A stretch of DNA of 64,000 nt from Streptomyces spinoverrucosus (GTDB taxonomy: Bacteria; Actinomycetota; Actinomycetes; Streptomycetales; Streptomycetaceae), in contig NZ_BJND01000037.1 in the NCBI RefSeq assembly GCF_006539505.1, forward strand, positions 1 through 64,000, written 5' to 3'. Below the pieces are notes generated by a model. It worked only from the letters and a program-made list of their open reading frames with translations, was not told the DNA's origin and made no database searches. The translations under genes were made by a program, and so were the position numbers. Positions 45,367 through 53,124 of this stretch are shown in pieces (the stretch's first letter is position 1; each line of letters starts with the position of its first letter).

Positions 45367-46216
45367 GGACGTCAGCAAGCTGACCGGCACCGAGCGCCGA
45401 AGGTTCGTCGGCGCCCTGCTGGAACTCAAACGGCGTGGTGAGTACGACGAGTTCGTACGGATGCACGTCACCTACTACACCCCCGACGGCGAGCGCGGAC
45501 TGCGCTCCGCCCACATGACGCCCTCCTTTCTGCCCTGGCACCGCAAGTTGCTGCTGGACCTGGAGCGGGCGCTGCGCCGGGTGGACCCGTCGGTGACGGT
45601 GCCGTACTGGGACTGGACCCGCGACCGCACGGCCACCTCCGTGCCGTGGACCGACGACCTGCTCGGCGGCAACGGGCGGCCCTCGGACCGGCAGGTGATG
45701 ACGGGCCCGTTCGCCTACCGAGAGGGGCGCTGGCCCCTCAAGGTGGGCGTGACCGACAGGAGGTACCTCACCCGCGACCTCGGCCGCGCCCGTGACCCGA
45801 TCGCGCTGCCGACCAGGAACGATCTGGAGTGGGCGCTCAAGGACGGCGTGTACGACACGTATCCGTACGACTCGACGGTCACCAAGGGGTTCCGCAACAA
45901 ACTGGAGGGGTGGGGGACGGGCCGGGGCAGCGCATCCTGGCGCAACCACAACCGGGTGCACCGCTGGATCGGCGGGACGATGCTCGGTGGCGCATCCCCC
46001 AACGACCCCGTCTTCTGGCTGCACCACGCGTTCGTCGACCTGCAGTGGATCCGCTGGCAGCAGCGGCACCGCGCCCACCGATACCTCCCGGACAAGCCGC
46101 CCGGCGTGGGCAACGCCCAGCGCGGCCGGATCGTGGCCCGGCACGAGAAGTTGCCGCCGTGGGACGTGACGCCGGACGAACTGGACGACATGAGCGCGAT
46201 CTACCGGTACGTGTGA
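45350..46216 (+). CDS. melC2: Tyrosinase (monophenol monooxygenase)
   Basis: 288 residues, type-3 copper enzyme that hydroxylates tyrosine to DOPA and oxidises it to DOPA-quinone, giving melanin. All six copper ligands are present: CuA His39, His55, His64 (MHVTYYT, SAHMTPSFLPWHRK) and CuB His200, His204, and His225 or 226 (WRNHNRVHRWIGG, VFWLHHAFVD). It has no signal peptide and travels with MelC1. CuA-His39 sits in EFVRMHVTYY; a longer acidic loop (TPDGERG) follows than in the common MelC2 type, so it may be the MelD2-like isoform with broader or secreted action. A strong terminator follows. Confidence 0.93.
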   Translation: MTYTRKDVSKLTGTERRRFVGALLELKRRGEYDEFVRMHVTYYTPDGERGLRSAHMTPSFLPWHRKLLLDLERALRRVDPSVTVPYWDWTRDRTATSVPWTDDLLGGNGRPSDRQVMTGPFAYREGRWPLKVGVTDRRYLTRDLGRARDPIALPTRNDLEWALKDGVYDTYPYDSTVTKGFRNKLEGWGTGRGSASWRNHNRVHRWIGGTMLGGASPNDPVFWLHHAFVDLQWIRWQQRHRAHRYLPDKPPGVGNAQRGRIVARHEKLPPWDVTPDELDDMSAIYRYV

Positions 46217-46243
46217 GGCCAGTTCAGGGGCGACGTACGTGAG

Positions 46244-46276
46244 AAGAGCCCCGGCACGCGAAGTGCCGGGGCTCTT
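46244..46276 (+). terminator. Terminator hairpin after melC2
   Basis: AAGAGCCCCGGCAC-GCGAA-GTGCCGGGGCTCTT, a perfect 14-base-pair stem 27 bases after the melC2 stop. Confidence 0.9.
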
Positions 46277-46428
46277 CCCACGCACGCCCCCCCGTCAACG
46301 CCGAGTGATCGCTTGGTTGTTCGGGTCATCGCACGTTCCGTTGAAAAATCAGCGACACGGCGGCCACTGCTGGCTGCGCATGCCATTCCCTTGATCGTCT
46401 TTGTGTCTTCTGCGAACGGAGACGCCCT

Positions 46429-47811
46429 GTGCGAGTTTCTGACATTCAGCGCTGCGAGGTCCGGCCTGGACAGCTCGTCGAGTGGACGTTCAGCCCGGCG
46501 ACCGTCGCGGCGGCGGCAGTGCTGCCGCCGGATCCGCGGCCGCCGGCGTACATCCAGGAGTCGCACATCCGAACGGCGCGGTCGGTGCGCGAGGACGGTC
46601 TGTTCGTGCCGACCTGGCTGGGCGCGGCGTTCGACCTGCCGGGCCGGGCCGATCTCGACGCGCTGGAGGAGGCGCTGCGCGGCTGGACGCTGCGGCACGA
46701 GACGCTGCGCAGCGGCTTCCGTTGGGCCGACGACGAGATGCAACGGTTCACGCTCGACGGGGACGACGTATCGCTGAGTCGCAAGGTGGTCGGCGACTTC
46801 ACCGACGAGGGCGCGCTGGTACGGCACTTGCAGGACCGTTTCGACGTGGCGGCGGACGCGCTCGGCTGGCCGAACCACATCTTCGCGGCGGTCGTCCGCG
46901 ACGATTCCACCAGCGTGTACATGGCCTTCGACCACACCAACGTCGACGCCTACTCCCTCCAGCGCATCCCGCAGGAGATCCACGAGCTCTACGCGGCGCG
47001 TCTCGCGGGCCGTGCCGTGGCCGGGGCTCCGGCCGGCAGCTACGTCGACTTCTGCGAGCTGGAACGGGCGAGCGCGGACGGGATCGACGACTCGCACGCG
47101 ATCGTCGCCCGCTGGCGCGAGTTCATCGGCCGGTGCGACGGACGGCTGCCCAGCTTTCCCGTCGACCTCGGCCTGGAGCCCGGGGGCGGGCTGCCCGCGC
47201 AGCAGCTCATGCGTGAACCGCTCGTGGACGCGGACGCCGCAGCCGCGTTCGAGGCGTACTGCCGTCCCTTCGGCGGCAGCCTGGTGGGCTTCCTGGCTGC
47301 AACCAGCCTGATCGTCCATGAACTTGGCGGGGAGCCGGTCTACCGCACGGTCGTGCCGTTCCACACCCGGCTGAAGTCCGTGTGGTCGGACTCCGTGGGC
47401 TGGTACGTCGGCGGCGCGCCGATCGAGGTGGCCGCGGCACGGGACTTCGACGAGGCACTCACGGCGGTACGCGCCGAACTGCACGCCAACCGGTCACTGG
47501 CGCGTATGCCGTTGGCCCGGGTACTGCGCCTGCTCGGCACGGACTTCCGCCCGACCTCCCCCGACCTGTACTCGATCGTCTCGTACGTCGACGCCCGCGT
47601 CGTCCCCGGCTCCGCCCGCTGGGCAGAGCGGAAGGCGTACGGACTGATCCGGGTCTCGTACGGCGATCAGGTGTGCGCCTGGGTCAACCGGCTGCACGAG
47701 GGCCTGTGGTTCGCCTGCCGCTACCCGGACACCGACGCGGCATACAAGAACATGCGGCGGTACGTCGAGGGGCTGCGGGATCTGGTCGTCTCCGTGGCCG
47801 CGCGCCACTGA
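46429..47811 (+). CDS. Stand-alone condensation/PapA-type acyltransferase
   Basis: 460 residues with the CoA-dependent acyltransferase fold: LRGWTLRHETLRSGFRW near 85-100, the catalytic HxxxD in FDHTNVDAYS (His169, Asp173), and RTVVPFHTRLKSVWSDSVGW (the N/DFG-like latch region is modified). There are no adenylation or carrier domains nearby, so it is not part of a peptide synthetase. It may acylate a glycolipid or small metabolite, in line with PapA proteins. The start is the GTG at 46429 with CGGAGA upstream. Confidence 0.82.
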   Translation: MRVSDIQRCEVRPGQLVEWTFSPATVAAAAVLPPDPRPPAYIQESHIRTARSVREDGLFVPTWLGAAFDLPGRADLDALEEALRGWTLRHETLRSGFRWADDEMQRFTLDGDDVSLSRKVVGDFTDEGALVRHLQDRFDVAADALGWPNHIFAAVVRDDSTSVYMAFDHTNVDAYSLQRIPQEIHELYAARLAGRAVAGAPAGSYVDFCELERASADGIDDSHAIVARWREFIGRCDGRLPSFPVDLGLEPGGGLPAQQLMREPLVDADAAAAFEAYCRPFGGSLVGFLAATSLIVHELGGEPVYRTVVPFHTRLKSVWSDSVGWYVGGAPIEVAAARDFDEALTAVRAELHANRSLARMPLARVLRLLGTDFRPTSPDLYSIVSYVDARVVPGSARWAERKAYGLIRVSYGDQVCAWVNRLHEGLWFACRYPDTDAAYKNMRRYVEGLRDLVVSVAARH

Positions 47812-47967
47812 GCACAACTCACCCTTACTGCGTGGGTGTTGGTGTCTCGACCGGACCTCGAAAGATCCCTGAATGTGCCCCATGTCCCCATCTGGACACG
47901 GCTGTCCAAGTGTGGAACACGCTGGATGATTACTGCTAGTGTTCATTCAGTCACGGTAGGCAATCAG

Positions 47968-48003
47968 CCTCGATGTAACAGGCAATGAAGAACCGAGGGT
48001 TCC
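47968..48003 (+). promoter_or_regulatory. Conserved leader of family B genes, copy 1
   Basis: GAAGAACCGAGGGTTCC directly before the ATG, in a block (AATGAAGAACCGAGGGTTCC) matching the leaders at 51790 and 52243 except for two bases. GAGGG is the ribosome site. Upstream is a TGTAACAGG resembling the TGTACAGGT of the other copies. Confidence 0.6.
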
Positions 48004-48246
48004 ATGCGTAAGCTTCAGCAGGTCGTGATCGCAGCAGTGGCCGCCGGCGGTCTGTCGGCCGTCGGTGCCGGCGCCGGTACCGTCTTCGCTCACGAAGGCG
48101 GGCTGGAGGCGAACGACCTCTACCGCCCCTACCAGGAGTGCAGCCCGCAGACGGTGGCCGAGACCGACCTTCCGATCGGCGTGCTCGGTCTCGCCCAGAC
48201 CTTCGACACCACCTGCGGTCAGTTCAACAACGCCTTCACTCGCTGA
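48004..48246 (+). CDS. Small exported protein, family B (rodlin-like candidate), short form
   Basis: 80 residues. A signal peptide (MRKLQQVVIAAVAAGGLSAV, cleaved near residue 30) precedes NDLYRPYQECSPQTVAETDL, then PIGVLGLAQTFDTTCGQFNN. The spacing C-x~20-P-(I/V)-x-VL-x~8-C-x-(Q)-x-N recalls rodlins. The sequence ECSPQ and the PxxVL core recur in the gene at 51295. Could build or coat surface fibres; unproven. Confidence 0.72.
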   Translation: MRKLQQVVIAAVAAGGLSAVGAGAGTVFAHEGGLEANDLYRPYQECSPQTVAETDLPIGVLGLAQTFDTTCGQFNNAFTR

Positions 48247-48268
48247 GGGCGGCGGCGCAAGCGTGCGC

Positions 48269-48310
48269 GACGCGGGCCACTTTGGGGTCAGCCCCCGAGG
48301 GGCCCGCGTC
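48269..48310 (+). terminator. Terminator hairpin after the family B short gene
   Basis: GACGCGGGCC pairs with GGCCCGCGTC around a 22-base loop that itself contains a GGGGTCAGCCCC hairpin, starting 22 bases after the stop. Confidence 0.75.
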
Positions 48311-48409
48311 GTACACGGCCGGAGTCTGTCTCTCGGACGTCATCAGGGCCCGGCGTGGCCCGTTCGCGGCGCACGGCGCCCGGGCACCCTCACAAAGGAA
48401 ACGCACCAC

Positions 48410-48769
48410 ATGTTCAGTACGAAGAAGATCGCGGCCGTCTCGGGGCTTCTGGGTGGCCTCGCCGTGACCTGCACCGGCATCACCCAGGCCTACGCCGCAG
48501 CAGGCCCGGGTGCCTGCACCAGCGATGCCGAGGGCAACATCACCTGCATTCAATGGGTTACCGGCACCCCGGCCGAGGGCGACAGGTTCGCCAGGCAGTC
48601 ACAGGGCTGCGTGCCGATGCAGCCCTGGACGTTGCCCTCTCCCCTCAGCTTGCTGAGCAGGGGGACCACGAAGATCGGGCCCGAGGTGACGTGCCTCAAC
48701 TCGACGCCGAAGACCGGCGACAGCGCCGAGAGTGCCGACGGCCCGGTGCTGCCTCGTCTGCTGGGCTGA
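48410..48769 (+). CDS. Small exported protein, family C copy 1
   Basis: 119 residues. A signal peptide (MFSTKKIAAVSGLLGGLAVT, to QAYA near 30) precedes a mature part with four cysteines: GPGACTSDAEGNITCIQWVT, SQGCVPM and KIGPEVTCLNST. The framework CTxxGxGxIxCxx and the TKxGPEVxC block recur in the gene at 49740, so both are paralogues. Unknown function. AAGGAAACGCACC upstream provides the ribosome site. Confidence 0.75.
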   Translation: MFSTKKIAAVSGLLGGLAVTCTGITQAYAAAGPGACTSDAEGNITCIQWVTGTPAEGDRFARQSQGCVPMQPWTLPSPLSLLSRGTTKIGPEVTCLNSTPKTGDSAESADGPVLPRLLG

Positions 48770-49082
48770 GCCTCGGCGGAACCTTCAGACACCTTCATCA
48801 CGCTTCAACCAGCGGATGGCCGGACCGGGATGACCCGGGGTCGGCCATCCGCTGTTTTCGCGTCCACGCGAGCGCACCTGCAAATGGGTGACCGCCTCTG
48901 GCTGCCCGTGACTCGGCCCCGGGGCAAGCTCGTTGCCTTCACGGGACGAGGCGGATGGAAGGGCGCCTCGCCATGAGCCGACACGACGGAAGGCAGAGAT
49001 CCCAAAATGCTACGTAGCGTGTGTATATGCTCACACTAAGTAGTCAACCCATGGCTTCATGCCAGGTCAGAAAGGGTCAACC
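48770..49082. other. Intergenic region between two exported-protein genes
   Basis: It contains the terminator listed next and, from 49010, the AT-rich promoter region of the next gene, with GTGTATATGCTCACACTAAG near 49019. No other gene seen. Confidence 0.5.
48810..48858 (+). terminator. Rho-independent terminator with T run
   Basis: CAGCGGATGGCCG (48810-48822) pairs exactly with CGGCCATCCGCTG (48842-48854) and is followed by TTTT. Confidence 0.9.
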
Positions 49083-49448
49083 ATGCGCAAGTTTCAGCGC
49101 GCTGCCGTCGTAGCCGCAGCGGTCGCGGGGCTGTCCACCCTTGGCGTCGGCGTCAGCTTCGCCAACGGCGGGGACGCTCCGCAGATCACCGCGGTGGCCA
49201 ACTCGCAGGCCAACGCGGTGGCCACGTGGGGCGGCGCCCCGCACGATCAGTCGAAGGCCGCTCCGTACTCGGCTCCGTACGCTGCCCCGCAGGCGGCTCC
49301 TTACGCCGCCGCTCCCCAGGCGGCTCCGCAGGCCGCTCCGTACGCTGCCCCGCAGGAGTCCACCTACGCCGCGCCTCAGGCGGCTCCGTACGCCGCCGCG
49401 CCCGACGCCAACTACGGTCAGTACTCCGCTCCGGACGGCTACCGGTAA
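49083..49448 (+). CDS. Exported protein with APYAAPQ repeats (Tyr-rich)
   Basis: 121 residues from the ATG at 49083. The signal peptide (MRKFQRAAVVAAAVAGLSTL) ends near FA at 29. The mature half is built of Ala-Pro-Tyr/Gln repeats: APYSAPYAAPQ, APYAAAPQ, APQAAPYAAPQ, YAAPQ. No cysteine. It resembles other Ala/Pro-repeat structural proteins; similar Tyr-repeat protein at 52265. A tyrosinase-modifiable matrix protein is the hypothesis. Confidence 0.78.
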   Translation: MRKFQRAAVVAAAVAGLSTLGVGVSFANGGDAPQITAVANSQANAVATWGGAPHDQSKAAPYSAPYAAPQAAPYAAAPQAAPQAAPYAAPQESTYAAPQAAPYAAAPDANYGQYSAPDGYR

Positions 49449-49557
49449 AAAAGCGCCGGGGCTCGACGCGCACGTTTCAGCGTTGCCCGGCGGCTTCCTC
49501 GAGGCCAACGCTCTGGGATGTTCAGCGGTGTGCTGAGTGACACCCTCAACGGCAAAC

Positions 49558-49604
49558 GCGGCCCGGGCGCGCAGCAGACCCATCAGGGTGCGCGCCCGGG
49601 CCGC
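49558..49604 (+). terminator. Terminator hairpin, 16-bp perfect stem
   Basis: GCGGCCCGGGCGCGCA and TGCGCGCCCGGGCCGC around a 15-base loop, about 110 bases after the preceding stop. The rest of 49449-49739 shows no gene. Confidence 0.85.
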
Positions 49605-49739
49605 AAAAGTTCCTGCCGCCGAACGCAAGTTGAGGATGCGTCAGGCGCCGGGTCCCGTATTTCGACCTTCTCCAAGGCTCGGGCGCACGCCGGTCAACGG
49701 CACAGGCGCCCGGGCCTCGATTGCAAAGGAAAGCAGCAC

Positions 49740-50087
49740 ATGATCGGTCGACGGAAGATCGCAACCGTCTCGGGGCTCCTTGGAGCCCTCGCTGTGATCT
49801 ACGGCGGTGCCACCCAGGCGTACGCTGACGAACCCTCGGGCGAGTGCACGCTCAACGGCCAGGGTGACATCATCTGCGTCAAGAAGAGCGAAGTCGTCCA
49901 CAAGGACAAGGACGGCAAGCACGTCATCAAGCAGAAGCAGAACTGCGAGACGATCGAGCGGCCGCGCTTCGTGTTTTCCGACGGTCACCTGCTGAACGGT
50001 GGGGCCACGAAGGTCGGACCGGAAGTGGAGTGCTCCAACAAGGCGGAGCTGCCCAAGGGATACAAGCTGCCTGAATTCAAGTTCTGA
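49740..50087 (+). CDS. Small exported protein, family C copy 2
   Basis: 115 residues. Signal peptide MIGRRKIATVSGLLGALAVI, cleaved near QAYA at 30. The mature part matches copy 1 in framework (SGECTLNGQGDIICVKKSEV, QKQNCETIE, GGATKVGPEVECSNKA) with four cysteines, but has a Lys-rich middle (HKDKDGKHVIKQKQ). The end is LPKGYKLPEFKF. Possibly a polycationic surface binder. Confidence 0.75.
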   Translation: MIGRRKIATVSGLLGALAVIYGGATQAYADEPSGECTLNGQGDIICVKKSEVVHKDKDGKHVIKQKQNCETIERPRFVFSDGHLLNGGATKVGPEVECSNKAELPKGYKLPEFKF

Positions 50088-50101
50088 AGTGCGACCGGTG
50101 A

Positions 50102-50133
50102 ATGCCGGATCGGGATCCCTCCCGATCCGGCAT
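50102..50133 (+). terminator. Terminator hairpin after family C copy 2
   Basis: ATGCCGGATCGGGA-TCCC-TCCCGATCCGGCAT, a perfect 14-base-pair stem, 14 bases after the stop. Confidence 0.88.
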
Positions 50134-50165
50134 TTGGCTTTCCTGACCTCCTGTCGACACAAAAA

Positions 50166-50200
50166 CCCCGGTGCCCCGGCCAGTGGCCGGGGCACCGGGG
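50166..50200 (-). terminator. Terminator of family D copy 1 (complementary strand)
   Basis: CCCCGGTGCCCCGGCC-AGT-GGCCGGGGCACCGGGG, a perfect 16-base-pair stem, followed on the complementary strand by TTTTT, a canonical Rho-independent terminator 19 bases past the stop. Confidence 0.92.
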
Positions 50201-50218
50201 AAGGGGTCTTGGCCTACC

Positions 50219-50515
50219 TCACTTGCCGACGCTGTTGTTGCAGCCCATGGTCGAGCCCAGGCTGGTCTCCTGTGCGCCCGGGTTGCCCTCGCCGTTGAGC
50301 AGGTTTCCGCCCAGACCGTTGCCGATGCCGACCTGGCCGAGGATGTCGACGTTGCTGTCGTGCGACCTGCAGGTGGTGCTCTGCAGGACGTTGAAGCTCG
50401 TGCCCTTGTGGCCCCAGCCGCCCGGTCCCTGGTCCGCGGTGGCTGTGCCGGCGCTCAGGAGGCCGACGCTCCCGAGGGCGGCGACCACGACGGCGGCCTT
50501 GCGGAGCTTGTGCAT
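50219..50515 (-). CDS. Small exported protein, family D copy 1 (two-cysteine)
   Basis: 98 residues starting MHKLRKAAVVVAALGSVGLL, from the ATG at 50515 with CCGGAG 8 bases upstream. The signal peptide is cleaved near ATA at 28. The mature part has the family pattern FNVLQSTTCRSHDSNVDILG, NLLNGEGNPGAQETSLGSTM and GCNNS, two cysteines. Copies lie at 50783 and 53125. Unrecognised otherwise. Confidence 0.8.
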   Translation of the reverse strand: MHKLRKAAVVVAALGSVGLLSAGTATADQGPGGWGHKGTSFNVLQSTTCRSHDSNVDILGQVGIGNGLGGNLLNGEGNPGAQETSLGSTMGCNNSVGK

Positions 50516-50576
50516 GTCATCTCCGGTGGAGTGAAGTGGGTTGCGATCTGTGACAGATCGACTTCGTACAGTTACG
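50516..50576 (-). promoter_or_regulatory. Conserved leader of family D with palindrome
   Basis: The leader (complementary strand) aligns to that at 51080-51138 over about 58 bases. It includes the palindrome GATCTGTGACAGATC at 50545-50559 and CACTCCACCGGAGATGAC before the ATG. The palindrome is a candidate operator; in the second leader it is degenerate. Confidence 0.55.
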
Positions 50577-50707
50577 GAGGGTAATAAGAAATATCCCAAA
50601 GCAACTGACGGCACGCCGAATTCGGGGCAGTCTCACCATCTTGGCCGATGGGCGGTAAATGGCTCGCCTTGCGAGTGAATCTCTCAAGTGAATTGGGCAA
50701 AAAAGGG

Positions 50708-50742
50708 GTCCCGGCGCCGAGTCTGATGCTCGGTGCCGGGAC
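50708..50742 (-). terminator. Terminator of family D copy 2
   Basis: GTCCCGGCGCCGAG pairs with CTCGGTGCCGGGAC (one G-U pair), followed on the complementary strand by CCCTTTTTT. Confidence 0.88.
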
Positions 50743-50782
50743 CTGTTTCCCGCTCTCGGCCGGCGCTGCGACCGTTGCGCGC

Positions 50783-51079
50783 CTAGAAGGCGCTGTTGTT
50801 GCAGCCCATGGTCGAGCCGATGTGCGTGTCCTGCGCGCCAGGTGCGCCTTCGCCGTTGAGCAGGCCGGCCAGCGCGGCGCCGAGCAGGTTGACCTGGCCG
50901 AGGACGTCGACGTTCAGGTCGTGCGACTTGCAGTTGGAGCTCTGCAGGACGCTGAACTTGTCCCCGTCCTTCTTGCCGCCGTGGCCGTCGTGCCCGTTGG
51001 CGCTGGCGGTGCCCGCGCTCAGGAGTCCGACGCTGCCCAGGGCCACGACTACGACGGCAGCCTTGCGAAGCTTGTGCAT
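50783..51079 (-). CDS. Small exported protein, family D copy 2 (two-cysteine)
   Basis: 98 residues from the ATG at 51079. Signal peptide MHKLRKAAVVVVALGSVGLL, cleaved near ASA. FSVLQSSNCKSHDLNVDVLG, LLNGEGAPGAQDTHIGSTM and GCNNSAF match copy 1 and the gene at 53125. Two cysteines, one near each end of the mature part, probably joined in a disulfide. Clearly a recent duplicate of copy 1 with its promoter. Confidence 0.8.
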   Translation of the reverse strand: MHKLRKAAVVVVALGSVGLLSAGTASANGHDGHGGKKDGDKFSVLQSSNCKSHDLNVDVLGQVNLLGAALAGLLNGEGAPGAQDTHIGSTMGCNNSAF

Positions 51080-51138
51080 GTCATCTCCGGTGGAGTGAAG
51101 AGGGGTGCGATCTGTGGAAGATCGACTGCTTACAGTCA
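51080..51138 (-). promoter_or_regulatory. Conserved leader of family D, second copy
   Basis: Aligns with 50516-50576. Contains GATCTGTGGAAGATC (51109-51123), a weakened version of the other palindrome, and the same CTCCACCGGAGATGAC ribosome-site block. Confidence 0.5.
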
Positions 51139-51231
51139 CAGGAGATTATTCGGAAATACCTCAAAACGGACAGCGACGCGCCGATTTCGTGATCTCGCAG
51201 CGGAAGCACCCGGACGTCGCATCGCAGACCA

Positions 51232-51263
51232 GCGGGCCCTCCGGGGATCCTCGAAGGGCCCGC
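51232..51263 (-). terminator. Hairpin after the family B long gene
   Basis: GCGGGCCCT and AGGGCCCGC around a 14-base loop, 32 bases beyond the stop of the gene at 51295. Confidence 0.65.
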
Positions 51264-51294
51264 GTGGACGCCAACCTCCTGCCGCCCGACGGCT

Positions 51295-51789
51295 CTAGCT
51301 GGTGTGGAGTGCGTTGGCGAGGGCGTTCGACTGGCTGTTGGCCTGGGTGCAGGCGACGCCGTTGGCCTCGGAGGCGGCGAGTACGGCGACCGGCAGATTC
51401 GCGTTGAGCAGGGACTGCGGGCTGCACTCCTGGTTGGGACGGAAGAGGTTGTTCTGGCTCGCCGGGGCGGCCTGCGCCGAGCCACTCTGCGGCGAACTCT
51501 GCGGGCTGAGCTGAGGGTTGAGCTGAGGGCTGAGCTGCGGATTGATCTGCGGGCTGACTTCAGCGGGCTGCTGCGGGGCCATGTGCTGGTACGGGGCCGG
51601 CGCGCCGTGGGTCTGCGCGGCGGCCTGAGAGGCGGTCCACGATCCGGCCTGGGCGTCCGGCTGTCCAATGGGGGGCGGAGCAGCACCGTTGTACGCGACG
51701 GGAGCGTCGGCGAAGCTGGAGCCGGTGTTGAAGGCGGACAGACCGCCGGCTGCTGCGACGACGAGCGCGACCTGTTGAAGTTTGCGCAT
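51295..51789 (-). CDS. Exported protein, family B long form with Pro/Gln repeats (rodlin-like candidate)
   Basis: 164 residues. Signal peptide MRKLQQVALVVAAAGGLSAF, cleaved near FA at 28. The middle holds Ser-Pro-Gln/Asn-Pro-Gln repeats (SPQINPQLSPQLNPQLSPQ), and the C-terminal domain has NQECSPQSLLNANLPVAVLA and VACTQANSQSNALANAL. This shares ECSPQ, the PxxVL core and the second cysteine spacing with the gene at 48004, so it is the long form. No Tyr repeats. May form or anchor an extended fibre. Confidence 0.78.
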   Translation of the reverse strand: MRKLQQVALVVAAAGGLSAFNTGSSFADAPVAYNGAAPPPIGQPDAQAGSWTASQAAAQTHGAPAPYQHMAPQQPAEVSPQINPQLSPQLNPQLSPQSSPQSGSAQAAPASQNNLFRPNQECSPQSLLNANLPVAVLAASEANGVACTQANSQSNALANALHTS

Positions 51790-51825
51790 GGAACCCTCGG
51801 CCCTTCATTGACCTGTGCATGGAAC
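51790..51825 (-). promoter_or_regulatory. Conserved leader of family B genes, copy 2
   Basis: On the complementary strand TGCACAGGTCAATGAAG leads into GGCCGAGGGTTCC before the ATG. This is the same leader as at 52229 (TGTACAGGT...) and 47968. The 51826-52228 stretch between shows no gene. Confidence 0.6.
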
Positions 51826-52228
51826 GTATGGGAATGCTGATGAGCCGGCGCAGCCTTTGTCGTTGTTGCTGCCCCGGCGGCTGCGGTGGGCCATCGCTCT
51901 GGCCGAGTGGGGAACGAGACAAGGGCTGGTCCAGGCACGGGTGTCAGGGCGTGGTCACTCATTTGCCCCAATGTCGTACGGCGTGTCCTTACCGACCCGT
52001 GGCGAGGCAGGCTGGCGCAAATGGGTGAGCGGATTTCGGATCCCGTGACCGGGTCAGGAGAAATGTCGTTGCCAGCGGGGAGAGGACAGCGACCGTGCAT
52101 CTGAGAGGGGTCAGGAGATTCGCTGTCGACTCCGGCATGAAGTCCACGCGACAACCCGGGATGACGCCTGTCAGGGCGCAGTACGAACATCCGACTGGGT
52201 GGACGCAGGACTGCACTGAATACAACGA
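51826..52228. other. Divergent intergenic region of two exported-protein genes
   Basis: About 400 bases without a gene. It contains the promoters of the leftward family B gene and the rightward Tyr-repeat gene. TGTCAGGGCG occurs twice, around 51948 and 52168, as a short direct repeat; possible regulator sites. Confidence 0.4.
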
Positions 52229-52264
52229 AATTCCCTGTACAGGTATTGAAGGGCCGAGGGTTCC
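52229..52264 (+). promoter_or_regulatory. Conserved leader of family B genes, copy 3
   Basis: TGTACAGGTATTGAAGGGCC followed by GAGGGTTCC before the ATG. Its near-identity to the other two leaders indicates common regulation, or duplication together with the promoter end. Confidence 0.6.
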
Positions 52265-53050
52265 ATGCGAAAGCTCCACAAGGCCGCGCTCGTCGCAGCA
52301 GCGGCCGGCGGTCTGTCCGCCATCGGCGCCGGCGTCAGCCATGCCGACTCTCCCGTCGGGTACAGCGGTGCTGCTCCGGCTCCTGCACCCCAGTACCCGG
52401 CTCCCCAGTACTCGGCACCCCAGTACTCCGCACCGCAGTACTCGGCTCCGCAGTATTCGGCACCCCAGTACTCCGCACCGCAGTACTCGGCTCCCCAGTA
52501 CTCGGCTCCGCAGTATTCGGCTCCCCAGTACGCAGCCCCCGCGCCTGCTCCCCAGTACTCGGCACCCCAGCACAGCGCTCCGCAGGCCAGGGCGGCAGCC
52601 GGTTCGGCGGGCACCGCACAGGTCGCCGCTCCGCAGCCGCATGCCCAACCGGTCCACTCGACGCTGCCGGCGCCGGCCCCGCACCAGGGCGGCGGTTACG
52701 CCTCCGCTTCGGCCTCGTCGGGGGGTTACGCGCAGGTCTCCAACTCGCCGTACGCCGCGCAGCAGGCCGCCCCCCAGCAGCCGGCGCCGCAGGTCATGCC
52801 GCAGGTGACCCCGCAGACGGCGCCGCAGGTCATGCCGCAGGTCGCTCCGCAGGTCGCCGTACCCCAGGCCTTCGCTCCGGCGCCCGGACCGCGTGTCACC
52901 CCGCAGGTGAACCCGGAGGTCAACCCGCAGGTGAATCCGCTCATCAACCCGCTGATCTCGCCGGCCGGGCCGCCGCAGGTACCCGGGCTCGGCCTCGGAC
53001 AGGTCGCGGCGCCTCCTGTGGGCCAGTTGGGTCTGCCCCGGCTCGGCTGA
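52265..53050 (+). CDS. Exported protein with ten PQYSA-type Tyr repeats and Pro-rich C-terminal half
   Basis: 261 residues. Signal peptide MRKLHKAALVAAAAGGLSAI, cleaved near HA at 28. Ten contiguous PQYxA pentapeptides (residues about 42-91) and two more after a short break put about 12 tyrosines in a 75-residue stretch. Next comes Ala/Gln/Pro-rich sequence, then Gln-Val-Met-Pro and NPQVNP-type repeats (PQVTPQTAPQVMPQVAPQVA). There are no cysteines. This is a structural-protein composition; Tyr spacing of five residues and its neighbour tyrosinase suggest a DOPA substrate. Confidence 0.8.
   Translation: MRKLHKAALVAAAAGGLSAIGAGVSHADSPVGYSGAAPAPAPQYPAPQYSAPQYSAPQYSAPQYSAPQYSAPQYSAPQYSAPQYSAPQYAAPAPAPQYSAPQHSAPQARAAAGSAGTAQVAAPQPHAQPVHSTLPAPAPHQGGGYASASASSGGYAQVSNSPYAAQQAAPQQPAPQVMPQVTPQTAPQVMPQVAPQVAVPQAFAPAPGPRVTPQVNPEVNPQVNPLINPLISPAGPPQVPGLGLGQVAAPPVGQLGLPRLG
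52388..52537 (+). repeat. 15-bp tandem repeat, ten units, encoding PQYxA
   Basis: Ten contiguous 15-base units with the core CCCCAGTACTCGGCT and third-base variants. The first encodes PQYPA, the last PQYAA, the eight between PQYSA. In frame, so copy-number change alters length only. Confidence 0.92.
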
Positions 53051-53124
53051 TGACCTTCCCGCACGTCTCCAACGACCCCACTCGATCCGCTGCACACCAC
53101 ATCCGCTCGACCAACGGAGAAGAA

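Noticed and set aside
46429..47811. Nonribosomal peptide cluster because of a condensation-type domain
   Set aside because: There are no adenylation, carrier or thioesterase domains around it.
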